64,000 bases of DNA from an uncultured Alcaligenaceae bacterium (GCA_937995985.1 CALKIR010000025.1:71006-135005), one strand, 5' to 3'; shown: positions 8,538 through 18,170, numbered from the stretch's first letter. Translations and numbers: made by a program. Notes: generated by a model not told the origin, from the sequence alone.

Positions 8538-9431
8538 ATGTTTTCTAGACTTCGTGAAGACATCGCTTGCATTTATAAACGCGACCCCGCTGCTCGTAGC
8601 AAACTAGAAATATTAACCTGCTATCCAGGCCTCCATGCCGTGCTCATTCATCGCCTCGCGCACCGACTCTGGAAGGCGGGTTTTTATCTCATTGCCCGCT
8701 TTATCTCCCACCTCAACCGCATGTTCACCGGCATAGAAATACACCCTGGAGCACAAATTGGTCGGCGTGTTTTCATCGATCATGGCTTAGGAGTGGTTAT
8801 CGGTGAAACCGCTGTAGTCGGTGATGATTGCACTATCTACCAAGGGGTGACCTTAGGCGGAACAAGCCTGTACAAAGGAACCAAACGACACCCCACCCTA
8901 GAAGCAGGGGTGGTGGTCGGCGCCGGAGCACAAATCCTCGGAGGATTTACCGTTGGTCAAGGAGCCAAAATTGGCTCTAATGCGGTAGTAATCAAACCCA
9001 TTCCCGCTGGGGCCACCGCAGTAGGCAACCCTGCCCGCATCATTCTTAAAAAAGAACACAGCACTCACTCCGACGCCCCATCACCAACTCAACAAGACCG
9101 CCCCTCTCTGGCTTCGCAATTAGGCCATAATCCTTGTGTTGCGGATGAAGAGCCTCTCAACCCTCAACCCTTGCATGAGCTACTCAAACAATCGCGTCAA
9201 CAACAAGAACAAACTGCTGAATTAGGAGAAACTGGATTTGCTGCGTACGCAGTAGAAAAAAATGGAGTGGATCCGCTGACTGAAGTACTCGAAGAGCTCA
9301 TTCGACACAGCGCACGACAAGAAAAACGGATTGAACAACTTTGCAAGGCACTTGAAGAGTTAGGGCAGCGTGTAGACGATGGGCAACAGCCTCTGGACGT
9401 TGAAAGGCTTAATAAAATCGTCGACTCCTAG
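8538..9431 (+). CDS. cysE: Serine O-acetyltransferase CysE with a long C-terminal extension
   Basis: CysE makes O-acetylserine from serine and acetyl-CoA, the first step of cysteine synthesis. The protein of 297 residues starts at MFSRLREDIACIYKRDP, the short N-terminal form. Left-handed beta-helix hexapeptides occupy residues about 65-170, with IEIHPGAQIGRRVFIDHG and the catalytic DH and H region, then GNPARI. After this comes about 115 extra residues, low in complexity at first and then a predicted coiled coil around IRHSARQEKRIEQLCKAL. The chain ends in DS, not the terminal isoleucine that CysK needs for binding in the classical complex. An in-frame region upstream to 8349 overlaps trmJ and is not CysE-like. 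Confidence 0.93.
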   Translation: MFSRLREDIACIYKRDPAARSKLEILTCYPGLHAVLIHRLAHRLWKAGFYLIARFISHLNRMFTGIEIHPGAQIGRRVFIDHGLGVVIGETAVVGDDCTIYQGVTLGGTSLYKGTKRHPTLEAGVVVGAGAQILGGFTVGQGAKIGSNAVVIKPIPAGATAVGNPARIILKKEHSTHSDAPSPTQQDRPSLASQLGHNPCVADEEPLNPQPLHELLKQSRQQQEQTAELGETGFAAYAVEKNGVDPLTEVLEELIRHSARQEKRIEQLCKALEELGQRVDDGQQPLDVERLNKIVDS

Positions 9432-9540
9432 CGTCTCGCATGCGCGCATCGCCCCCAATAGCCAGCCCTGATGCACGGTCTCTGGCCATTATAAAAAATA
9501 GGCGCACACACAACACAGCATGAAAAAAACCCTGTCCTCT

Positions 9541-9557
9541 TGTCCAAAAGGTGGACA
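9541..9557. promoter_or_regulatory. Inverted repeat upstream of the IclR gene
   Basis: TGTCC (9541-9545) and GGACA (9553-9557) are separated by seven bases, 60 bases before the IclR start codon. It could be an autoregulatory operator, but the site is short. Confidence 0.3.
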
Positions 9558-9617
9558 CATCGGGCAGTTTGGGTTATTTTTCTATAGGTTTCTTTATCTA
9601 TTGATGAGTCACAATGT

Positions 9618-10385
9618 ATGTCAAAAATACCTTCAGAAGGCACTGCAGGACCACGCACCTTGCGCCGTGGTTTACTAATTCTTAGAACCCTGCAAGCCCA
9701 CGACGAAAAAGGTCTCAGTGTTACCGAGCTGTCTCGCTTAACTGGTTTGCAACGGCCGACCATTTATCGGTTATTAGCTGCTCTAACTGAGTGTGATTTT
9801 GTGCATCCAGTCGGGCGTACCCGTCGCTATGCTGCAGCCAAACAGAATCAAATACAGGGCCCAGAACCCGAGCATCATCTCATAGAGCATGCGAAGCCTT
9901 ATATGCGTGACCTAGCCAATAAATTTGGGGATGCAGTGTTTTTAGTGGTTCGAGAGGGCAATGATTCTCTCACTCTATGGCGAGAAATTGGCCCGTACCC
10001 CGTACAGATATTGGGGACCTACGCAAATAAACGCCAACCTCTAGGAGTGGGCTCAGGCGGTCTTGCTCTTTTAGCTGCTCTTGATGATGACACGGTTGAG
10101 CAGATCATGCAAAACAACAGCAAGGAAATCGAACACTACGGTGGCATGACCTTGCGAGAAATGCGACAACTTGTACAAAATACGAGAACGCGGGGCTATT
10201 CAGTCATTGGCAGCTATACTGTGCGCGGGGCTCTTGGAGTTGGATGTGCATTATGCAGCAGCCAAGGTCATCCTTTATTGGCAATTAGTGTCACTGCCAT
10301 TACCGATAGAATGCCTGCCCGTCGCCAAAAGGAAATTGCTCGAGAAATAAAAAAAGCCCTCGATGAGCTCTCTAAAAATCTGTAG
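9618..10385 (+). CDS. IclR family transcriptional regulator
   Basis: This 255-residue regulator has an N-terminal winged helix-turn-helix (about residues 10-70, LSVTELSRLTGLQRPTIYRLLAAL) and a C-terminal effector-binding domain with GSGGLALLAALDD and VGCALCSSQGHPLLAISVTA. IclR proteins usually control aromatic or small organic acid catabolism, but the genes on either side (cysE, mscS) give no clear target. The start at 9618 is one of two close ATG codons (the other, at 9614, is out of frame). A strong bidirectional terminator follows. Confidence 0.9.
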   Translation: MSKIPSEGTAGPRTLRRGLLILRTLQAHDEKGLSVTELSRLTGLQRPTIYRLLAALTECDFVHPVGRTRRYAAAKQNQIQGPEPEHHLIEHAKPYMRDLANKFGDAVFLVVREGNDSLTLWREIGPYPVQILGTYANKRQPLGVGSGGLALLAALDDDTVEQIMQNNSKEIEHYGGMTLREMRQLVQNTRTRGYSVIGSYTVRGALGVGCALCSSQGHPLLAISVTAITDRMPARRQKEIAREIKKALDELSKNL

Positions 10386-10403
10386 GTGCATTACACCACA
10401 AAT

Positions 10404-10433
10404 AAAAAAGGCCCTTTTGTCTGGGCCTTTTTT
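10404..10433. terminator. Bidirectional intrinsic terminator between IclR and mscS genes
   Basis: AAAAAAGGCCC (10404-10414) pairs with GGGCCTTTTTT (10423-10433) around an eight-base loop. The A- and T-tracts on both sides make it work in both directions, as needed for these convergent genes. Confidence 0.9.
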
Positions 10434-10445
10434 GATAACGTTGAC

Positions 10446-11288
10446 CTAAGCAGCCTTGCTCGACTCGCTGGCATTATGAATTTCACGCACTGGGATGGGC
10501 TGACGCAACCCTGCTTGATGCAATTGTTGTACGGCTTGTTTATACAAATCAAAGCGCACATTCCAAAACTGACTGGTTTCTATCCAGCAGCGCATGGTAA
10601 TGCTGGCATGATTTTCCTTGTAATCAGTGACCATAGCCATAGGAGCGGGATCCTTGAGCACCCCTTCATGATTATCTAATAGTGCCTGCAAAGTATTCAG
10701 GGCAAGCTCAATATCATCATCATACCGAACGCCCACTTCTATATCCAAGCGACGGGTTTCATTGCGGCTGTAATTAATGATAGCACTTCCCCAAACAGCG
10801 CTATTAGGCAACGAGAAGTGTACCCCATCTGTTTGAATAAAACGTGTTAAAAAGAGACCAATCTCATGAACAGTGCCGTCTCCTTTGCCCACTACTGACA
10901 CAAACTCTCCAGCACGCAAAGGGCGCAACAACAATAACATCACCCCTGCGGCGATGTTTTGCAAGGTGTTTTGCAAGGCCAAACCAACGGCCAAACCTGC
11001 TGCACCTAATACCGCAATAATACTGGCAGTTTGTACCCCAAAGCGCGCTAAAACTGCAATAATAACGAAAATCCGAATGGTCCACTCCACGACGGACTGC
11101 GCAATCGGTACAATGGTGGGATCAATACGGGAGGAGCGCTGTGCTGCGCGACGTACCGTACGACTTGCGAAATTTGATAGCCACCAACCGATTACCAAGA
11201 TCACGATGGCAATGACCACATTAATGACAAAGCTTTCTATCCACGGCAATGAATAAAATGGCTGTGAGAATTCCAAATCTGCTGACAT
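10446..11288 (-). CDS. Small-conductance mechanosensitive channel, MscS family
   Basis: This 280-residue inner-membrane channel opens under membrane tension and protects against hypo-osmotic shock. Three N-terminal transmembrane segments are followed by the pore helix region GLAVGLALQNTLQNIAAGVMLLL-like (about residues 95-125), then the MscS beta domain with RPLRAGEFV and a C-terminal alpha/beta domain. Length and layout match E. coli MscS. The ATG at 11288 has TTGGAG seven to eight bases upstream and is preferred to one four codons earlier. It diverges from the monooxygenase gene. Confidence 0.92.
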   Translation of the reverse strand: MSADLEFSQPFYSLPWIESFVINVVIAIVILVIGWWLSNFASRTVRRAAQRSSRIDPTIVPIAQSVVEWTIRIFVIIAVLARFGVQTASIIAVLGAAGLAVGLALQNTLQNIAAGVMLLLLRPLRAGEFVSVVGKGDGTVHEIGLFLTRFIQTDGVHFSLPNSAVWGSAIINYSRNETRRLDIEVGVRYDDDIELALNTLQALLDNHEGVLKDPAPMAMVTDYKENHASITMRCWIETSQFWNVRFDLYKQAVQQLHQAGLRQPIPVREIHNASESSKAA

Positions 11289-11428
11289 TGAACACTCCAA
11301 TGAAATTTGAGTCCAACAATCATAGCTGTTTTAGCCACTCATCTCATCTTTCATTTGCATAGCTTTTCAATTTTAGGCACTCATCGTTCACAAAATAACA
11401 GGTACCGTGCCCTCAACAAAGGTTTTCT

Positions 11429-12454
11429 ATGAGCGAATTATACCCACTCTCCGTACTTGATTTAGCCCCAATTATTCAGGGAGGCAATGCTGAGCAGTCC
11501 TTTGCTACCACTGTAGAGCTGGCCAAGCTTTGCGACCGCTTGCGTTTTAATCGTTACTGGATGGCAGAGCATCATGGCATGATAGGCATTGCCAGTGCCG
11601 CCACCTCTATACTCATTGCTCATGTTGGGCATCATACCCAGCGAATTCGCATTGGCGCTGGAGGCATTATGTTACCCAACCACGCCCCATTGGTCATTGC
11701 CGAACAATTTGGCACCTTAGAAAGCCTATTTCCAGGCCGCATTGATCTCGGTCTGGGACGAGCTCCTGGCTCCGATCCACAAACCGCTCGTGCGCTCAGA
11801 AGAAACCTCAATACGGATCCCAACGCCTTTCCTCATGATGTCATGGAGTTACTTGATTATTTTTCTGAGCACCCCCAACAGCCCATCACAGCCGTTCCAG
11901 GAAAGGGCTTAAATGTTCCTATCTGGATTTTAGGCTCTAGTCTTTTCGGGGCCCAAGTGGCTGCTATGTTAGGCCTGCCCTATTCCTTTGCATCACATTT
12001 TGCACCTGCTCAGCTACATGAGGCCATCAGTGTTTACAGGCAACATTTCCGCCCCTCTCAATACCTCGATAAACCTTATGTGATGCTTGGCTATAATGTT
12101 TTTGCTGCAGATACCGATGCCGAAGCGCATTATCTCGCAAGTTCTTGGCAACAATCTTTCGTAAGCCTGCGTACTGGACAACCGATCCCACTCCCTCCAC
12201 CAGTAGAGCACTACATGGAACAAGCCGGGGCACCCGCACAACATATTATGCGTCATGTGCTTTCATGTACGGCCATTGGCGGCCCAGATACCGTCAAAGC
12301 CCAGATACAAGCCTTTATCGATGCAACACAAGCAGACGAACTAATCATTGCTACCAATATGTATCATGCTGAACACCGACTGCACAGCTATGCCATTTTG
12401 GCAGACATTCAAGCGGATTTGATCGCCCCCAATAATTCAACTCTCGCACTCTAA
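11429..12454 (+). CDS. Luciferase-like (LLM) flavin-dependent monooxygenase, YhbW/MsnO8 type
   Basis: This 341-residue protein has the bacterial luciferase TIM-barrel fold and should use reduced FMN and oxygen. It begins with LSVLDLAPI, followed by the RYWMAEHHGM motif, IRIGAGGIMLPNHAP and DLGLGRAPGSDP, all characteristic of the single-subunit YhbW-like group. The substrate is unknown. AAAGG lies six bases before the start. It sits between the divergent mscS and mutS with no obvious functional partner. Confidence 0.88.
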   Translation: MSELYPLSVLDLAPIIQGGNAEQSFATTVELAKLCDRLRFNRYWMAEHHGMIGIASAATSILIAHVGHHTQRIRIGAGGIMLPNHAPLVIAEQFGTLESLFPGRIDLGLGRAPGSDPQTARALRRNLNTDPNAFPHDVMELLDYFSEHPQQPITAVPGKGLNVPIWILGSSLFGAQVAAMLGLPYSFASHFAPAQLHEAISVYRQHFRPSQYLDKPYVMLGYNVFAADTDAEAHYLASSWQQSFVSLRTGQPIPLPPPVEHYMEQAGAPAQHIMRHVLSCTAIGGPDTVKAQIQAFIDATQADELIIATNMYHAEHRLHSYAILADIQADLIAPNNSTLAL

Positions 12455-12457
12455 ACT

Positions 12458-12480
12458 GCGTGGCACGCACCTAGCCACGC
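12458..12480 (+). terminator. Weak hairpin after the monooxygenase gene
   Basis: GCGTGGC (12458-12464) pairs with GCCACGC (12474-12480), starting four bases after the stop codon. No T-tract follows, so any termination would be partial and mutS may be read through. Confidence 0.3.
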
Positions 12481-12515
12481 ACCTCTATTTACTGACAGCT
12501 TTATTACCAAACCCA

Positions 12516-15188
12516 ATGAGTCAAGAGCAAGATTTTTCTGGCCACACTCCCATGATGCAACAATATTTGCGCTTGAAACAACAAGCCCAATCCTATCTAT
12601 TGTTTTACCGCATGGGAGACTTCTACGAACTGTTTTATGAGGATGCTGAGAAAGGCGCCAAACTACTGAACCTCACGCTCACGCAGCGAGGACTATCTAA
12701 TGGCCAACCAGTACCTATGGCTGGAGTTCCCTTCCATGCCGTAGAAGGATATTTAGCACGTTTGGTCGCACTCGGCGAGTCGGTCGCAATTTGTGAGCAA
12801 GTAGGGGACCCCAACAAAAGCCGCGGACCAGTAGAAAGAAAAATCGTACGTTATATCACCCCCGGCACGCTCACCGATGAGGCACTCCTGCCTCAGCGAG
12901 CAGATAAAAGCATTGCTGCTATCTACGCTCAGTCTCAACGTGGCACGCAGCGCTATGGGCTAGCTTGGATGAACCTAGCTAGTGGCCGCTTTCGTGTTGA
13001 AGAATGCGACGAGGCAATGCTTGATGCCTTGCTCAGCCGTATAGAGCCGGCTGAATTGCTGCATGCTGACAGTCAACCTTATACTGAAATATTGCCTCAT
13101 ATCACTCACTCAAGCACCGCAGACTGGTATTTTGAACGAGATAATGCACAGCATTTTTTACTCAAACACTTTCAAATTGATAGTTTATCTAGTTTTGGTA
13201 TTCAAGACCTGCCATTAGCTATTTGTGCGGCGGGAGCATTACTCAGATATGTGACTGAGACACAATCCAGTGAGCTCAGCCACATACAGCATATCCAACA
13301 AGAGCACAGCTCAGAATTTGTTATTTTAGACAGTATTACCCGTAAAAACTTAGAGCTTACAAGCACCCTGAGTGGCGAGGACAGTCCTACTCTCTTTTCT
13401 GTCATTGATCACTGCTGCACCCCTATGGGCGCACGCTTATTGCGTCGCTGGGTTCACCACCCACTGCGTGACAATCAGATTATTTTTGAACGCCAAGAGC
13501 GCATCCAGGCCCTCATACAGCCCGCTGGTGAATTGGAATGGCCCTCTTTTGGCATTCATGATCTTCATGCTGCTCTGAAACACTTTCCTGATATTGAACG
13601 CATTGCGACCCGTATGGCCCTACTAACGGTTCGTCCCCGCGAGTTAGCTAGTTTACGTGAGGCCCTTGACGTACTTCCCACACTTTGGGAGCAATTACAG
13701 CAACATTTTGAACCCTCCCTCTTCCAGCCTTTAATTACATTATTAGATGTAGACCCTAAGCTCTCACAACTCTTACACGCAGCCATTGCTGAAACTCCGG
13801 CCGCAATGATTCGAGACGGAGGGGTGATTGCCGACGGCTATGATCACACCCTAGATGAGTTGCGCCAACTTTCCCATGATAGCGGCTCCTTTATTGCTCA
13901 ACTTGAACAGCGCGAACGGGAGCGAACAGGAATTCAAACTCTAAAAGTTGAATATAACCGTGTTCATGGTTTTTTCATTGAGGTGAGCCGCACCCAAAGT
14001 GATCGGGTGCCCCAAGACTATCAACGACGCCAGACCTTAAAAAACGCAGAACGCTACATTATCCCAGAGCTTAAAGAATGGGAAGACAAAGTGCTGTCCG
14101 CCCAAGAACGTAGCCTTGCTCGAGAAAAGCAACTCTATGATGAGTTACTGCTCCAACTGAAACACTATGTAGGCGCCGTTTCAGGCGCTGCTCAAGCTTT
14201 GGCTGAGCTCGATGCCCTAGGCGCCTTAGCCTATCATGCGCATAAAAACAACTGGGTACGTCCCGAGCTGAGCCATTTGCCTGAAATAGACATTGTCCAA
14301 GGCCGTCACCCCGTCGTGGAACATACCATTGAGCCGTTTACTCCTAATGACTGCAGTATGCATCATGAGCGCCGCTTGCTCCTAATTACTGGCCCCAATA
14401 TGGGCGGTAAGTCGACCTACATGCGCCAAACAGCCCTCATTGCTTTATTAGCCCGCATAGGTAGTTATGTCCCTGCCCAGTCGGCTCGTATCGGCCCTAT
14501 TGATCGCATTTTCACCCGTATTGGTGCCGCTGATGATTTAGCAGGCGGCCGTTCAACCTTCATGGTTGAGATGACTGAAACCGCTGCTATTCTTGCTGCC
14601 GCCACTCCATACAGCTTAGTGCTTATGGATGAGGTAGGCAGAGGCACCTCTACTTATGATGGTTTGGCCTTAGCTTGGGCCATAGCTACGCGCTTGATTC
14701 AACACAATCAAAGTCTTACGCTTTTTGCCACACATTATTTTGAAATGACGCGCCTAGCTGAACAATTTAGTCAAGCAGTTAATGTGCACTTAGCTGCGGC
14801 AGAAACTCCCAATGGAGTGGTATTTCTACATGAAGTACGCACAGGACCTGCAAATCGTAGCTATGGCATTCAGGTTGCTCAACGTGCAGGCATACCCGCT
14901 GCGGTCATCCGCCAAGCCACACGCGAATTACTCAAGCTAGAAGAGCAAAACGAAGGCTTACCCCAGCTTGATCTCTTTGCAACGTCTTCAGAAAGCGCTC
15001 CTGTAACAGAGTCACACCATTCAGAGTCGACTTCCGCTGCACAGCACGATCCCCTGAGCCTTCTGCCCGAGTCCCAACAAGAAGTGCTCCATACGCTAAA
15101 GCAGCTCCCAGTTGATGAACTCTCCCCACGACAAGCTTTGGATTTACTCTACGAACTACAAGAAAAAGCTCGTAAGCCCACACAATAG
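12516..15188 (+). CDS. mutS: DNA mismatch repair protein MutS
   Basis: MutS recognises base mismatches and small loops, then recruits MutL. The 890-residue protein is full length. The N-terminal mismatch-binding domain includes YRMGDFYELFYEDA, which carries the Phe-x-Glu wedge (FYE). The ATPase domain near residues 620-790 has the Walker A ITGPNMGGKSTYMRQ, Walker B LVLMDEVGRGTSTYDG and the FATHYFEMT motif. A C-terminal helical region for tetramer and clamp contact follows. No good ribosome binding site is visible before the ATG. mutL lies in the same window at 55974. Confidence 0.98.
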   Translation: MSQEQDFSGHTPMMQQYLRLKQQAQSYLLFYRMGDFYELFYEDAEKGAKLLNLTLTQRGLSNGQPVPMAGVPFHAVEGYLARLVALGESVAICEQVGDPNKSRGPVERKIVRYITPGTLTDEALLPQRADKSIAAIYAQSQRGTQRYGLAWMNLASGRFRVEECDEAMLDALLSRIEPAELLHADSQPYTEILPHITHSSTADWYFERDNAQHFLLKHFQIDSLSSFGIQDLPLAICAAGALLRYVTETQSSELSHIQHIQQEHSSEFVILDSITRKNLELTSTLSGEDSPTLFSVIDHCCTPMGARLLRRWVHHPLRDNQIIFERQERIQALIQPAGELEWPSFGIHDLHAALKHFPDIERIATRMALLTVRPRELASLREALDVLPTLWEQLQQHFEPSLFQPLITLLDVDPKLSQLLHAAIAETPAAMIRDGGVIADGYDHTLDELRQLSHDSGSFIAQLEQRERERTGIQTLKVEYNRVHGFFIEVSRTQSDRVPQDYQRRQTLKNAERYIIPELKEWEDKVLSAQERSLAREKQLYDELLLQLKHYVGAVSGAAQALAELDALGALAYHAHKNNWVRPELSHLPEIDIVQGRHPVVEHTIEPFTPNDCSMHHERRLLLITGPNMGGKSTYMRQTALIALLARIGSYVPAQSARIGPIDRIFTRIGAADDLAGGRSTFMVEMTETAAILAAATPYSLVLMDEVGRGTSTYDGLALAWAIATRLIQHNQSLTLFATHYFEMTRLAEQFSQAVNVHLAAAETPNGVVFLHEVRTGPANRSYGIQVAQRAGIPAAVIRQATRELLKLEEQNEGLPQLDLFATSSESAPVTESHHSESTSAAQHDPLSLLPESQQEVLHTLKQLPVDELSPRQALDLLYELQEKARKPTQ

Positions 15189-15203
15189 CTCATAAGCATA
15201 AGA

Positions 15204-15235
15204 ATAAAAAAGCGCCGAATAAGCTATTCGGCGCT
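15204..15235 (-). terminator. Intrinsic terminator of the dapA-bamC operon
   Basis: An 11-pair stem AGCGCCGAATA/TATTCGGCGCT (15211-15221 with 15225-15235) with a three-base loop is followed on the minus strand by an A-to-T tract. It may also act as a hairpin end for mutS on the plus strand, where no T-tract follows. Confidence 0.85.
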
Positions 15236-15265
15236 CCTCATACATAAAACACCCTGCTCACAATG

Positions 15266-16408
15266 CTAACGGGGCGCTTGACCCATATGCTGCATGAGTA
15301 CTTGAATAATGCGTCGCGCGGTATCCGTCTGCAACACCTGACCTTGGGCATCTAAGACTTGTACCATTGACTGCCCACCCTGCTCTCTGACCCGTATACG
15401 CAACTCTTCAGGAACAGAAGTATCGCGCCCACCAAAAAGACGGCCCAGAATATTTTGTTGCTCTATCTTAACGCCTGTATCGGCATCTAGATAACGAATA
15501 AAGAACTCGCCGGTGCTGCGATCTCGATCCTCAACAGAGAACCCAGCAGAATCAATCGCTAAACCAATCCGTCGCCAAGCACGATCAAAAGGCTCAGCAA
15601 GAGTCATATAGGCCTCACCTTGGTGTTCTTGAATCTGCACTTCAGGAGAGCGTTGCTGCTCTTCAGCCGCCTTGACTCGCTCACTGGCAGTCTGTTGATC
15701 ACTGCCTAAAAATACCATTAAACGAGCCAGCATAGCCGCATTTAAGCCAGGATCCTCTTGACCATACACCCACTTAAAGGTAGTCCCATCTGGAGTCGGG
15801 GTCTCTTCCATGTGCTGATGGCTGATATAAATCTCTGTTGTATCACCCACCCGCTCTAAACGAGTTCGGAAGCGTTCGCGCTCCCCACTATCAAACACCT
15901 GATCAATAATGGTGCCCAGAGCACGGCGAATCCACCCCTCAGGAATTTTTGCTCTATTTTCTGCCCAGTGTGTTTGAATAATGCCGGTGCGTGGGTCCTC
16001 ACTGTCTATAGTGAAGCCCTGCTGCCCCCAAAACTCAATAATACGCGGGTACAACTCTTCGGGAGGACGGTCCACCACCAACCAGCGCATGTCCCCATCA
16101 CGCATGACACGCATTCCCTCTTGTTCAGGCAATACCGCACGCTGCCTACTTGCGGCACTGCGCTCTTGCTGAGAAGCCGCATAATGAGAGAATGTGGTCA
16201 CCCCTTCAGGGGCCCGATACTGCGCATCAGCATGAGCCTGTGTGAGGTCAGGGGGAATGCTCAGCGGGTCACCCCGTACGGTGCTCTTGTAATCAACACT
16301 TTCTTCAGAACCAATCAGCTCTTGGACTGTGGAGCAGCCCGCTAAAACGCTCAGCCCTATAGCCAAGGCAATAGGGCTTAAACGCGCCTGAATTCGAAAT
16401 TTCTTCAT
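15266..16408 (-). CDS. bamC: Outer membrane protein assembly factor BamC
   Basis: BamC is a lipoprotein of the BAM complex, which folds beta-barrel proteins into the outer membrane. The 380-residue precursor has a lipoprotein signal with the lipobox LAGC (cysteine near residue 25). After an unstructured region come two helix-grip domains, around residues 90-220 and 260-375. Older names are NlpB and DapX. Its start codon overlaps the dapA stop codon by four bases, and the dapA-bamC link is conserved from E. coli to betaproteobacteria. Confidence 0.92.
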   Translation of the reverse strand: MKKFRIQARLSPIALAIGLSVLAGCSTVQELIGSEESVDYKSTVRGDPLSIPPDLTQAHADAQYRAPEGVTTFSHYAASQQERSAASRQRAVLPEQEGMRVMRDGDMRWLVVDRPPEELYPRIIEFWGQQGFTIDSEDPRTGIIQTHWAENRAKIPEGWIRRALGTIIDQVFDSGERERFRTRLERVGDTTEIYISHQHMEETPTPDGTTFKWVYGQEDPGLNAAMLARLMVFLGSDQQTASERVKAAEEQQRSPEVQIQEHQGEAYMTLAEPFDRAWRRIGLAIDSAGFSVEDRDRSTGEFFIRYLDADTGVKIEQQNILGRLFGGRDTSVPEELRIRVREQGGQSMVQVLDAQGQVLQTDTARRIIQVLMQHMGQAPR

Positions 16409-17310
16409 GCTAATAATCCTGCCTCTCGCAGCGCTTGACGGACACGCTCGTGATGTTGCTCGCTTAGAGGAGTCATCGGCAAGCGATAGCCTAACTGAAT
16501 ACGCCCCATCTCAGCCAATGCCCACTTAACAGGTATAGGATTGGCCTCAACAAACAACAGACGATTAAGGTCTGCCAGCATGCAATTATATTTGCGAACC
16601 TTGGCTAAGTCACCCTCTAAGGCAGCCTGACATAAATCGCTCATCAACCGAGGGGCTACATTAGCAGTTACGGAAATATTGCCCTTGCCCCCCAATAAAA
16701 TTAAAGCCGCGGCCGTGGGATCATCCCCACTGATGACTAAAAAATCCTCTGGCACGTCTCGCAATAAAGCACCCAAGCGAGCAATATCTCCAGTCGCCTC
16801 TTTGGTGCCGATAATACCAGGTACCTGCGCCAAACGAACCACGGTTTCGTTGGCCATGTCGGCAGAAGTGCGACCAGGCACATTGTAGAGCAAGGTGGGC
16901 AGAGGCACCGTTTCAACTATTTTCTTAAAATGCTGGTACATCCCCTCCTGAGTCGGACGGTTGTAATACGGCACCACTGATAACCCAGCCTTGGCTCCGA
17001 CATCATATGCATGCTGGGCTAACTCAATTGCCTCGCTTGTAGAATTCCCCCCAACCCCAGCAATGACAGGAATACGATCTCCTGCGTGCGTGACAGCCAC
17101 CTCGATAAGCTCAGCATGCTCATCCATATTGACCGTAGGGGACTCTCCAGTGGTCCCAACCACAACAATCGCCTTGGTGCCCTCCTGGACATGCCAATCG
17201 ATTAATTTTTTATAGGCTTCAAAGTCTAAACTGCCATCTGGAAACATGGGAGTCACAAGGGCAACCATGCTGCCCTCAAAATAGGGGGTCGCAATATCCG
17301 AAGTAGCCAT
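16405..17310 (-). CDS. dapA: 4-hydroxy-tetrahydrodipicolinate synthase DapA
   Basis: DapA condenses pyruvate with aspartate semialdehyde in the diaminopimelate and lysine pathway. The 301-residue TIM barrel shows GTTGESPTV, YNRPTQEGMYQHF, YNVPGRTS with the proton-relay tyrosine, and GIIGTKEATGD with the Schiff-base lysine. The ATG at 17310 is chosen; a TTG two codons earlier has a better-placed AGGAG and is possible. It is followed directly by bamC. A site-2 protease gene lies upstream with its own region. Confidence 0.96.
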   Translation of the reverse strand: MATSDIATPYFEGSMVALVTPMFPDGSLDFEAYKKLIDWHVQEGTKAIVVVGTTGESPTVNMDEHAELIEVAVTHAGDRIPVIAGVGGNSTSEAIELAQHAYDVGAKAGLSVVPYYNRPTQEGMYQHFKKIVETVPLPTLLYNVPGRTSADMANETVVRLAQVPGIIGTKEATGDIARLGALLRDVPEDFLVISGDDPTAAALILLGGKGNISVTANVAPRLMSDLCQAALEGDLAKVRKYNCMLADLNRLLFVEANPIPVKWALAEMGRIQLGYRLPMTPLSEQHHERVRQALREAGLLA

Positions 17311-17385
17311 TTTCAAATAGTCTCCTGGTAAGACAAATCTAAGCAAAAGATTGAAACCATCAGTTTAACGGATTCGTCCAAAAAA

Positions 17386-18036
17386 TCATAAAAACCAGCC
17401 AAAAAAACGGTAGAAAAACCAAATTACAGGCTGGATTACAGCCCACAGTATCCCGCTAAATATTAACAGGAGCACAATCAGCATGCCATAAGGCTCAATA
17501 CGCGCATACGGCTGCGCCCACTGGGTAGGCAATAGGCTGTAAACAATGCGCCCCCCATCTAAAGGAGGAATGGGTAATAAATTAAATACCATCAATACAA
17601 TATTAATTTGTATGCCTGCAACTGCCATTTGTGCCCAAAACCCTGTGGCCGCAGCACCTGCCATAAGTACAAGCTTTAAAGCGAGGGTCCACAAAAAGGC
17701 CATCACGAAATTAGCCGCCGGCCCTGCTAAAGCCACCCATAGGATATCTTGTTTGGGTCTTTTTAGGCGTGACCAATTAACCGGAACCGGTTTGGCCCAG
17801 CCAAAAATAAACCCCGCTCCCCCCATGAGCTTGGCTGCTAAAAGCAAAAACAAGGGCACAGCAACCGTACCTACGGGATCAATATGGCGCACTGGGTTTA
17901 AACTAATACGCCCAGCTAAATCAGCTGTGGGATCGCCCAATAGGCGCGCCACATAGCCATGGGCAGCCTCATGCAGCGTGATTGCAAATAATACAGGTAT
18001 AGCGACTACGGTAATAGTCTGTATGATGGAATCCAT
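17386..18036 (-). CDS. Site-2 protease family zinc metalloprotease (M50)
   Basis: This 216-residue membrane protein has the zinc motif HEAAHGY near residue 22 and the second active-site motif LLPIPPLDGGRI near residue 157, with about five to six hydrophobic segments. It belongs to the compact M50 subgroup without PDZ or CBS domains, found as a single gene in many proteobacteria. Substrates are not known. It lies upstream of dapA on the same strand. Confidence 0.9.
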   Translation of the reverse strand: MDSIIQTITVVAIPVLFAITLHEAAHGYVARLLGDPTADLAGRISLNPVRHIDPVGTVAVPLFLLLAAKLMGGAGFIFGWAKPVPVNWSRLKRPKQDILWVALAGPAANFVMAFLWTLALKLVLMAGAAATGFWAQMAVAGIQINIVLMVFNLLPIPPLDGGRIVYSLLPTQWAQPYARIEPYGMLIVLLLIFSGILWAVIQPVIWFFYRFFGWFL

Positions 18037-18072
18037 GCAACAGTGTTATAAAACAATAGAATTTTTAACAAG

Positions 18073-18133
18073 AAAAAAACTCAAGAGGCCCACCTAAACA
18101 GATTCAGATGATGAAATGGGTGAGCCCTTGAGT
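18073..18133 (-). terminator. Intrinsic terminator after the YciO-like gene
   Basis: On the minus strand ACTCAAGGGCTCACC pairs with GGTGGGCCTCTTGAGT with one bulge, around a loop of about 26 bases, and is followed by a run of T. It separates the YciO-like gene from the site-2 protease gene. Confidence 0.7.
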
Positions 18134-18170
18134 CTACGGGTTCAGTGATTCATCCACTAATGGCACAAGT

